From Spirodela intermedia (Eukaryota > Streptophyta > Magnoliopsida > Alismatales > Araceae), in the NCBI GenBank assembly GCA_902729315.2, contig LR746272.1:2204035-2268034 (forward strand): 64,000 bases of DNA. Reading direction: 5' to 3'. Below are positions 36,901-48,900 of this stretch, piece by piece. The translations under genes and the position numbers were made by a program. Below the pieces are notes generated by a model. That model was not told where the DNA came from and searched no databases. It saw only the letters and a program-made list of their open reading frames with translations. Position 1 is the first letter of the stretch, and every line of letters begins with the position of its first letter.

Positions 36901-39900
36901 ATTGGAGATAGCAATATAGTTGATATGTAACTGGTTTAGCGGATCATGTAATGTCCCTTTTCCGATAGAAGAGGTCCATCTAGTGATTGAACTTTTAAAG
37001 GTCTTTGGCCGGAGGAATGGTAGAATAGTATTATTGGCGGTGGACATGGTCTGCCAAAGCACGCCTTGAATGCCACCATTGCTGATTAAACATGGCTTGA
37101 TAGAGAAGATGCCTTTCACCTCGTTGCAGTTCCTGCTGATGGTGCTGCCACGGTGTACCTATTGTATGAGTAAATGAGCTTAGTTACTGATCTGCATGTC
37201 AAATATACGTTCATGGGGCCTCCTGAGTGTGAAAAAAATTCAAGCCATTAAACCGAAACCAATTGGAAATGAGCTGCGTAGGCCCATATGTTTAAGCATT
37301 TGTGATTGACATTAAATTTTCTGTGTAAAATGATTTGAGGATGTCTCGTCACCTGACATATTTAACTTCTACCTTTTGACGTGAGACTTCTAGCAACAAG
37401 TGCAGTGCTTTCTTTTCTCTTTTACTAATGTCTTTTGGGTGCATCAATATTCTGGATGATGAAGGATGAGGACAACTCCGTGGAAGAGAAGAAACTGATG
37501 GGGGAGTTGGCTGAAGAACATGAGGAAATTATGCAGTTTCCTAGAAGATTTGAGGTCAAAAATGAGATCATTTTGGCCTAGCCCTAGTATTTTTGGGTCG
37601 TTTTTTCAAAACTGGAACGAAGTCTGGTCAGGATGATTTTAAGGTTTATCGAAAGGGTCAGTTGACCATGTACCTCTATTGCCAGGTGTTGATAACCTGA
37701 TCTATTCTCCGTAAACTCAATGTCTTCTTCCAACTACTATTTTTCTTGACCCTAAAATGGTCAGCAGATGTTTAAATGTCCAATCAGTGCTAAAACTGGG
37801 AAATGATCAGTTCTTCCTTAAGCATAAATAGTTAACTATATAGACTACATGATCTAGTGCTTAATGCTGCATTATTATGTTGTCTCTGGGCTCCATGAAA
37901 TCAGACTGCGATATTTTTTTTGATATTGATTCATAGATTGCCCGTATCCTATGTGTGCATTATTTAATCATTAATCCTCAATGTGGTTTCATTGGTCAGT
38001 TCCTAGGATTGATTATGGAAAAGTAGTGATACATGAGCACTATCACATAGAAGGAGATGAACATGCCATGATGATAAAGATACAAAGCCACAATATAAGA
38101 AAAACAAAATGAGCAGAATAAATGAGAGGACTTAGATAAATCTTGTATTATCTCAAGAAAATTTATTTGTTGTTTTTTGTCAGTGAGCTTTTATTTTATG
38201 TAATTGTCTGTCATGACTAACTGGAGTTGCTTGGTGGCACCAACAAATTGTATTTTCCAACATTTTTATAAATGTATAATAGCTGCCACTTTCACATTAT
38301 TTGGAAAGTACGTTGTGTAAATTACTGAGCCAATATCATTCAAGTTCCTCAAGTGAGGATGGTTTGCTATCTCTCTGGTAGGAATCAAGGTGGAACAAGA
38401 TTTACGAAACTGAAATCGCATGGAATAATGCTTCGAAATAGTTGACCTTGAAATCTCCCCAGTGTAAACGTATACTGTTGGTCAAGCGAGTTATTTATTT
38501 AGATTTACTCTATCCTGTTTGTCAAACTTTGGGCAACTCTTCCGGCGTCTCTCTCATTTCTTTCTCCCGAATTTATTTAGAATTTATGTTAGCTTAATGA
38601 GTTGGCATTCTTCAGAAGACTCTCTCACTAGAATGTCTTGTTTACCAATTATGGTTTATCTTTTATGCATTATCTGTACAATCTTGTGCAATCTGCTGAC
38701 ATCAATGTGATGCGTTCAGGTATTGATACCATTGGTGGTGTCAGACTTCCTGCTGCATATTGTGGTGTCCTGGGGTTCCGACCATCATTTGGGGCCATTG
38801 CTAACACTGGTGTACTTCCTGTGTCACCAAGTTTAGATAGCATAGGTACCTATTTGGTCTTCTTTATTTTATTACCATTATTGCTGAACCATCTTTTGGA
38901 TATTTCATCATATTGTTGCTTTATTTGATGCTACGATATTATGCCTACAGGAAATGCTTCTTTTTCATCCATGAATGGATTTTGTGGAAAATTAAAATTT
39001 GAGAGACAGTGAAGTCACTGTAAGATTACTGCCTTTAGATAATGTAGGAAACCCTGGATGCTTTACTGTGTTTCAAGTGAAATATATATGATCTTTTTTG
39101 GGGGGCATATAGTTGGCTGGTTGAACGGAGTGTGCATATAGCTTTTGATTCTTCTAGTGTACTCGAGAAATAAATCATCTTCGTGATACCAATGTCTGAT
39201 TGGAGGGTAGAAGTTCGTGTACTACTTGCTGGAGGTACTGATCACAGGTAACTGGTCTTTGAAGTCCTCTTGGTATTATGCATTATGCTCATAATCGTGT
39301 TTAAAAGGCTGGATTAACAATCCAAGAAAAACGAGGCAAGTTTTGCAGGAATAGACAAGAGAATGCATTGATATGTGGTAAAAAGTTACTTTCGTTTATG
39401 TTGGTGGAATGTTCTCTCTCTATCAAATATCAGGATTCTTGCATGATGACCATTTGGGGCACATATGTAATGTTTCAAAGAAAAGCACAATGTTTATTTA
39501 GCTGAAAGTATTTCTTTAAGGTCGAGGATTTTTTCATTTGGAATATTCACATGAATATATATATTTCGTATACTCTTCTAGTCCACTCTTCAAATATAAT
39601 GGGTTTCTCTACCATGCTGCCCACTTACCACAATCTGCATTTTAGAAGGTTTTCTTACACTTTGTTCGTGTTATGTTACGAACCACCCGAGATTTGGGCG
39701 AATGTATGCCCTAATCCTACCTTAGACGTGGCTCCACTCATGGAATCAATTCTTCTCTTGTATTGAAGAACCAAGTAGAAGAATTAACAGTGAAGAATGG
39801 AAAGAAAGTAGAGGCTCGCAGAAACTAGGATGAGTTCTTGAGGTCATATCAATCCTCAAGAACAAGAGAGCCCAAATATGGACCTCCCCAGGGATAGATC

Positions 39901-42900
39901 TCCCACTCTACTCCTATGTTTTTCTTCCTCCCTTTTTATTTTGGGCCTCTTCTATATTTATAGGCCCTAGTACATTATTCTATGGTGGTCCCCCCTCAAC
40001 ATGGGGGTCTAGGTCATCTTGTGTAGACGACGGTTGACTTCATTACATTACTTCCCCCCATAAATTTCACCCTATCCACAAAGTGAGATGTAGTGAATTG
40101 TTGAAGGAATGTTGATAATGTCATCCATGACGATTCAAACTGTAGAAGATGTTTTTATGAAACTAATATCTCTGCGTCTTGAGGAGTCAACTTGTGATCT
40201 TTTATTCCATCTGGTATTATTATCTATTCTTGATCTTCTGATAGTGTCAAGGGAATTGATTGGCTTCTGTTGTCTATTCTAAGTGTCTTTTTAAGTTGGG
40301 ATATATGGAACATCGGGTGAATAGTTGAATGGTCTGGCAATTGGAGTTTATATGTCACTGGTCTAATTCTTTCCAGAATAGAATATGGACAAAAATAGTG
40401 AGGATTTAACTTCTCATTTTTCTTTTTCGCTGAAGATCTCATCTGGTATGGTTTGATCTCGAGGAAAAAAAAAAACCAAATCACCCACCTCTAATTCAAC
40501 TTCTCTACGATGCTTATCTGTATTAAACTTCATCCTCACATGTGCTTTGTGTAAGTTGAATTTCATAATCTTGAGGATAACATCTCGTTTTGAGGGCAGT
40601 TGATTGATAGCATCAAGGGGTGAATGAGATGTCCCATATTTAATAAGTTTTAGAGGTCTCTATCATATATTACTTGAAAAAGAGTCATTTTAATAGAAGA
40701 ATGATAAAAAGTATTATAACTATATTCTATCTAATGAAGTCATAATTTTCACTATTTTTGTTTATCAAATACCACACTTCTCAAATAATTTTCTAAGCAT
40801 CTGTTGACTACTTCAATTTGTCTATCTGTTTGAAGGTGGTAAGAAGAGCTGAATTTGAATTCAGTCCTTTATAATGTGTGTAGCTCATGCCAAAATACAC
40901 TTAAGAATAATTGTCTCTTATTAGAGACCACTGTCTTTGGAAACCCATGAAGCCTTACAATTTCCTTGATGAATATTTGAGTGACCTCCTTGACTGAGAA
41001 TGGATGATGCAGGGCAATAAAATGACTATACTTGTTTAATCTATCCACTACTACTAATATTACATTCGACTCATATGATTTGGGCAAGCCTTTAATGAAA
41101 TTCATTGAGAGGTTTTCCCATATTTAGGTAGGTGTAGGTAATAGTTGCAGAAGTCCAACTGGCAATAATGAAGAAGATTTACACTACAAAAAAGTAGGAC
41201 AATTGTTGATATATGCCTTTATATCTCTCTTCATTCCTTGCCAATAGAATTGTTGTGAAATTTTATAGTATGTCTTTTGGAACCTAGAATGACCCCCCAC
41301 TAGGCTGTCATGAAATAATTGTAACACTTTGTTAATTAAAAGAGAATGTGTTGGAAGAACCAAACTTTCTTTTTATAGCAAGGATCCATCCTTCAAAAAA
41401 TATAATTCATTTGATGTATCTCCCTTAGACAAAGAGGTTTTAATCTTTTTAAGCCTAGTGTCTTGGTCTATTGTTAGTCAGACAACTTCGAGATCAATGG
41501 AGTGATGTGCTATTACCTCATTTAGTTCAACTTGTAGTAGTAATGAACATCAAAATAATGCATCTATGGCCTTATTGTTATTCCCTTCCTTATATTTAAT
41601 TTCAAAACTATAGCCCATCAATTTCACTTATCATTTATGATATTCAACATAGATTTCCTTCTGTTCAAGTACGAATTTAAGATTGTACTAGTTTGTTTTA
41701 ATAATAAAATGTTGACACATAAGATAATGTCTCTATTTCCTTGCTGCCAACATTATGACCAACTCTCGCTCATAGGCCAATTTCAATTTGGCTCTCACTA
41801 GAAATGCGTGACTAAAATAAGCTATTGGGTGCTTTTGCTACATGAGAATGGCCTCAACACCTGATTTAGAAGTGTGAATTTCCACAATAAATTCTTGTAA
41901 AAAGTTTGGTAGTGCTAATACCGAGGCCATAGTCATTGCTTGTTTAAGGGTAGAGAAGATGGCTTGTGCTTCTTTTGACCAATAGAATGCATCTTTTCTT
42001 AATAATTGCATCAGTGGCCACGCAATTGAAGCATAGTTGGTAATAAATCTTCTATAATATCCAGTGAGCCCTAGGAACCTATGAAGTTCCTTAAGATTTA
42101 TAGGAATCGGCCAATTAGTCATGGTAGATATCTTCTCCTTATCGACTTCTACTCCTTCCGCTAACACTCAATGGCCCAAATGCTTTGGTTTGCTTTCTCC
42201 AAATCTACATTTCTTGACATTAATATGAAGAGAATTTTTAGAGAGAATAGTAAATATCTTTCTCATATGATGTAGATGTTCAGCAATTGTGACATTGTAC
42301 ACAAGTATATCATCAAAGAAAACTAGTACGAACTACCTCAATTGATGTTGAAATATTTAGTTCATAAGTGATTGAAAGGTTGTTGTTGCATTTGACAATC
42401 TGAAAGACATGACTTTAAATTCATAATGGTTGTGATGAGTCTTGAATGCTGTCTTAGGTACATTTTTCCTTTTCATTCTGATCTAATAATATCATGATTT
42501 TAAATCCAGTTTTGGAAAAACTGATTTCCCATGTTGTTCATCTAATCGCTCATCTACTACTAGAAAGGGGTATCTGTCAGGAACAATAGCTCAGTTCAAT
42601 GCTCAATAATCTATACAAAACCTCCATTTACCATCTTTTTTCTTGACTAACAATGCAGGGCTCACATAAAGACTATGTGAAGGTTGTATGACCTCTGTTG
42701 ATATGAGTTCTTGGATTAGTGTCTCAATCTTGTATTCTCGATGATAGATGAATGTCATGGTCAATAAGGCGCTTGGATGGCATTTTTGTCAGTGCTTCGA
42801 AAACGTTAGGAAATTCTTATTTTAGGCTGATTTCTAGATCACTGGGTGCATTAGTGTCCCTATTTGAGTTAATAGGATGCAATTCAACCATATATGTATT

Positions 42901-45900
42901 GTTGCTCTTAAGTTACTTCCTTACTTTTCTTGGTAATGTACTAATTTTTGTAATACTAGGTCCCCCTTTGAAGATGTGAATTTTTCCTCCCATCATGAAT
43001 CTCATTATGAACTTCTTATAGTTGGTTAGGATCCACCTTAAAGTTCTCAACCATTGTATGCCTAAAATCACATATGTGCCACTCAATTCTAGTGGCAAGA
43101 AATCTTGTATTATTAAAACACCTTGTGCATGGAGAGGAATAGCCTTGCAAATTGCTGCTCCTACCATTGTGTTGCCATTGCCCATAATTATACTATAGTC
43201 GTTTAACTTCTCCATTTGTAAGGATAAGTTGTCAATTATTTTAGTGCACAATCAATTGTGAGTTGCCCCACTATCAATGAGTACAAACACTTCGGTATCA
43301 TGAATTTTGCCCCATAGTTTCGTAGTCCCTTGCTGAGTAATTCCCATCACTGAATTTAAGGACACATGTGCAGTGAAGGCATTCTCATCCGTGTTGAATA
43401 TGGCTTGATCAAAAAATTCCCACCCTTTCTTAGTGTTGTCATCCTCTACACTCTTTTGGTCTTCATCCACAATAATAATATTCAGCTCTTTTTTACAACG
43501 ATGTCTTGGAGCGAATTTTTCATTGCAATATGAGCATAGTACTTTATCTCTTCTCTTTTGAAATTTTTGATCCATCAATTTGAGTATCTTGTGGTTACTC
43601 ACAAGTGGCTTGGATGTCATGGAATTTCCCCTTTATGTGCCTTCAGCTGAATTCTAATAATCTTTCTTGAAATTACATCTGTTACTTGTATTTTGGAATT
43701 CTCTTTTGTAAGAATTATGACCTGGTTCCCAAAGAATTTATTTCTGCTACGTCTGTTTTCCTGAAGATGAATCTTAGCTTGAATTGATAAATCCATTATT
43801 TCTCTAAACCCCAATGGCTTATGCTTTGTCAATTCAGATCTGATGTCTAGTTTCAAACCCCTGACGTATGCATCCTCTAATATTTCTGTGTATATGAGGT
43901 AGAAAGGCTGCAATTCATTCAAATTCAAGTATGTACTCTCTTACTGATGTGGTTTGTTGTAAACTCATTAGTTGTTGCAGTGAACTCCTTGTCTTGGACA
44001 TCTTGAACCATTTCCTCAATTGGCTCTTGAAGTCATGCCAATCTTGAAATGAAAACCTATCTTCTATCCAGAGATACCATTCTAGGGCTTCTCCCTCCAT
44101 ATTCAACATAATTTGCTTGAGTCTATCATGTTCTGGCATAGGGTTTAGGTGGAAATATCTCTCAGCATGCCTGATCCATCCCTTAGGGCCATCTCCTTGG
44201 AAAACTGATAACTCTATCTTCTGATTTATCTGTGTTTAGCCATCTTGTGAAGCTTGGCTTGAATGAGTGGTGCCATTATATGGTTGCCTAGTTTCCTCTC
44301 TTGGATCTTCATTTGTATGCGAACTGGAGTGTGCATCCCTTGTGAAAAATTTCTAGAGAATCTGGTTGAGGATTTTTCTTTGCTCGATTAAGGATTGTTC
44401 TTGTTTAGCATACCCTTGTTTTAGGGATGCGACCTCTTCTTCTAACAAAGCCACCTGATGTGCCTTAGACCTAGTGAACATCTGCCATCAAGATAGGTTT
44501 CAATTTGTACTAGATGATCGTTCTTCTTGCTGTAAATCTGCCAAATCTTCTTCCAATACTCTGACTCTGTGGAATTACGGTTGAACGAAATCGTTTTAAG
44601 AATTGCCTTTGTTTCTTGAATTCGTTGTAGTCCGAACTTGGAAAGAATTTCTCCTTCAGCCTTGCTAATTCAATCTCTATTAGGGTGCCGAACAGAATCT
44701 TGCTCCCGTACTCGCGGTAATTGCTCCGAGCTCCCGCAAAAAGACCAGGATGTCCTGCTCTGATACCAATGTTACGAACCTCCTAAGATTTGGGCGAACG
44801 TACGCCCTAATCCTACCTTAGACATGGCTCCATTCATGGGTTCAACTGTTCTTGTATTGAAGAACCAGACAGAAGAATTAACAATGGAAAATGAAAAGAC
44901 AGTAGAGGTTAGCAGACAATAGGATGAGTTCTTGAGGTTAGATCAATCCTCAGGAACAGAAGAGCCTGAATTGAACCTCCCCAGGGACAGATCTCCCACT
45001 CTACTCCTCTGTTTTTCTTCCTTCCTTATTTCGAGCGACTTCTATGGTGGTCTCCCCTCAACATGGGGGTCTAGGTCATCTTGTGTAGACCACGGTTGGC
45101 TTTGTAACATCTTGTCTGACCATGATTCTAGTTTTCTAGTTGTCACTTACGTGTTTATATTTATCATATATTCATCATCTTGTATATCTTTCTAATGCAG
45201 GAGTTTTTGCTAAAGATCCGAGTATCTTGCATCGTGTGGGGCATGTGTTACTTCAGCTTCCATGCTCTGAAAAACGCCAGCCTAGGCATATCATGATAGT
45301 TGATGACTACTTTCAGTTACTTAAGATACCAGCAAATCGGATTACTCAGGTGGTGACTAAATCTACCGAGAAGCTCTTTGGAAGTATGTACTGGATGGAT
45401 GGCACTTTACCGAGAATACTGGTTCTTTTGGATGCTCGTTGTTTTCTTGCTAATCAATAAAACTGCTTAATATTTTTTTTGCAATTTGTGCCTCCAGGAC
45501 AAGTCCTTAACCACATAAATCTAGGGGATTATTTAGCTGCAAGGGTTCCCAGTTTGAAACAGCTAAATGATGGGATTCAAAGCAGTGACCAGAAACTTAG
45601 ATCGCTAAAGTCACTTGGAAAAGCTATGCAAATGCTACAGAGGTGAGTGCTTCAAATTCTGTTCAAATTCTGTAAAGTGGCGTGACTAAGACGCTAAATG
45701 TCTCTTTTTCTTGCACTCGGAGATTCGATACTATGCTTGTAATTTCATGGCCAAACCACACATAAGATTTACTTAAATGCTATTCTTTTACCCTTAGTGG
45801 AGCCTTCGCCTCATCTACACATTTGATGGAAATTAATGTTTATATATTTTTGCATCGAAGATTTTGATGGAAATCACAGTTTTTAGCAAGATAACATAAC

Positions 45901-48900
45901 ACGATGGGCAGAATACTCTTTTGCAAAGTTCTTCTACCGTTATATATTATGGTAACGTCTCTTCGAATTTAATCATAGGAACACTATAGCATCATCCGTT
46001 ATAGTTCTACCACACATTTTCAAGTTAGACAGCTTCTCTCACCCGAGCAGGAATATAAGGACCAGTAGATGCAATTGTAAACCTCATGCTGTGGTTTTGG
46101 TGTTTCAGTGGAAAATAAGAAAAACCAACTCAACTGCTAAAATCCAAATCATGTTACAAGGTCTCTAGCCAGATCATTATGACTTTGGATTTATAATGAT
46201 GCTGTGTCCCAGGTCCAATCAAGAAGTATTTGTGTTATAATTTGTATTTGCTTTTCACTTCTCAAACTCTGCCATTTGATACTTAAAGGATGTAAATATA
46301 TTCAAGTGAGGGGTTGTCTTTTCTCACTAGATTACATAGAGCATGGTGGTGTCACAACAAATAACATTCATCCTTCGTTCCTTAAACATAGAAGTTCATC
46401 CAATCTTTGAATCTCCAGAACTAAGACATAACCTACAAACTCAAAGGGTTTACCGCCACTGAACTGGTCCTCCATAAAAGAGAGTTCCATTTGTCAAATG
46501 TTGGTTACCCCGAATGAAGACAAAAGTCTTTTCCTAATGTTCTCCCCAGATTGCCCATGACATAGTTGTGGCAGTAGTTTCAGCAAATTCAATTCTTAAG
46601 GAGTGCATTTTTAAATATATTTCATTTTTCTTGATATCATTAAAAAAATATTATCATGTCAAAGAAACCCATAATCAGTAATTGTTTCCATAGCTTAAAC
46701 GATCTGATATAAATTCCAACAAGAGATGATCAATATCTCAATAAGAAGCCCATAGAAAGATAGTCTCCTGGGGTACAATCTCCTGTACTATTTTCTATTT
46801 GATGATCCTAACATTGAGTGGGAAGAGTTTTATGGATTATATTATTTCTCCGAGCTTCATGCATAACATCTGTCAAACTACCAATGAAGAATCTCTTTGA
46901 GAAGCTCCCCTTGGCGGTCTGTTTCCTGCTTTATTCTGCATCATCTTTCATAATATACCCTAGGGTTTTGTATTGCTGCAGCTTTGGCGGCTTCTCATGT
47001 TCAGCATCAATACAACTACCCCGAAATCAAGGGTAGTTGTCACATCATTTTCATTTTCTTATGTCATCATTTTCATTGCCTTGTATTTATATTACTACAT
47101 TGCCTATGTAAATGTTTCGCATACGAAAGGAACCTGTCCACTTATTGCACTTGTTGTGCATAGGATCTTCATTATCTCGTAATATATAATTTTAGACAGC
47201 ATACTCATTTTCTTTCTCCTTTTAACGACAGTCATGAATTTAAAAGCATCCATGGGGAGTGGATTGGATCTGTCAGACCTGCTCTTAGTTCATTTTTATC
47301 AAAGCAGTTGGATGCCTTATCAGAGACTAGCAGCTTCACAATTGAGCGCTGCCAATCAGTAAGGAACGAGATGCGGCTGGCTCTCAATGCTTTACTAAAG
47401 GTAACATTCTTGGAGGCGCATACATCATATATGCATTTTTTTATGATTTGGTGACACCCTTCGATCTTTTTAATGGTTTATATGTCATGGTATTTAGCTG
47501 GGATGGCCAGCGTCAGATTAGTCAATGCTCAGATGAGTTTTTTTAATGTTTATCCACGAAAATCCCATCTGGAGACGTAAAAAATTATAATATCTCGCTA
47601 CAGAAATAGTTGATTTTTATTTTTTTTGTGGGCTGCTTAATTCAACCGATGCATTTCATAAAATCCTTGACTAGCACTTGTGAGAAATGTTGTGCAGGAA
47701 ATATATATTACTTTTGAAAGAAAACGAGTGCTGGCCAAGTAGGCTTATTTACATGCGTTGATTAGCTTCCAGGCCAGTCTTCGGATCTTACCAAAGGTTA
47801 AATGAGCTTCGTGGTACCTGCGACTGTACTAATGTTGCACAGAGCATTCATCGCATTTCTTAATGATGGTTTCTCCCAACCAATATTTTCTCCATAGAGA
47901 GATTCACCTCCCGCAATACTCTTACGCCTTCCTGGTCAACCCTGTTTCCCTTCCTTTCTGTCATCAACTGCTCTTGACCCATCCCTGGTCGCATCTATTG
48001 AAATGCTATCATATCTCGGCTCCCATTATCAATCAAACTCTGACCCCAGTCGATGCTTCAAGATGGATTTCCTATGCCTTGCACGCAGAGGTCTTGGTGT
48101 TGTATAATTAGCCTCAGATGGTCATACATACTTTTAATAAAGTTCCTAAATATTTGCCTACTATTTATTCCATTGGGAACAATTTCCGAGATTTAAAAAC
48201 AGGTTGTGGTCGAGAATAGCCCTTCCGGTAGTTCTATGCATATCGATTAGATAATAGTAATAGATGCGAGATTTTATCTAATTTCATGAAGGGGGATTTA
48301 TCCTGAGAATTTAGGTTTTCTGATTGAAAATGTGGATCTTCTGCGGTAGGAGCTTGTACAATAATGTTAACTCTGCCGCGGATCATACTCTAAAAATGAT
48401 CTAAAATGCTGCCCATTCATGGATCTTCATGCAACATGATGTATCTTTTAATTTCGAGAGCTACTAGTGTAATGACCCTTCACAAACGTGAGATTATGCT
48501 CTTTCCTGACTTACGCTCGCTTCCAAATGACTGGTTCATTTCACACCTGCGCCTGCGTGGTTTATCCTATAAATCTTGTCCTCTGCCATTCTTATTATAT
48601 TGTCCACGTGCAGGATGATGGACTCCTTGTGATTCCTACAGTTCCAGGATCTCCTCCCAAATATGGTTCCAGAGAGATACTTTCAGACGACTACCAAATA
48701 GCTGCACTGTCCCTTTTAGCTATTGCCAGCATGTCCGGTTGCTGTCAGGTATACTCTCCCTCTCTCTCTCTCTCTCTCTCATACACGACCAGTGTCAATT
48801 GAGCTGTGCCTTGCCTCCGATTGCACTGCAGGCAACCATCCCTCTGGGGTTCCACGAGAAGAGCCCTGTCTCAGTTTCGATCATTGCTAGGCAGGGAGGC

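Larger units (their letters stand above)
39674..45109 (-). mobile_element. Decayed Ty3/gypsy retrotransposon in OEP64 intron 4 (chromovirus-like)
   Basis: A 5.4-kb element inserted antisense to OEP64. Both LTRs begin TGTTAC and end in ACA on the plus strand (39674-40047 and 44770-45109). The primer-binding site next to the right LTR matches the initiator tRNA-Met, and a polypurine tract abuts the left LTR, so the right LTR is the 5' LTR. In between, in the order gag, protease, reverse transcriptase/RNase H, integrase, chromodomain-like end, all domains are recognisable but broken by frameshifts and stops. No clear 5-bp target duplication was seen (TGTTA left, TCTTG right). The LTRs differ at dozens of positions, which indicates an old insertion. 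It cannot be active as it stands. Confidence 0.92.

Noticed and set aside
36590..37150. Possible extra exon or transposon piece inside OEP64 intron 3
   Set aside because: The open frames are short and unlike OEP64, and the protein is complete without them.
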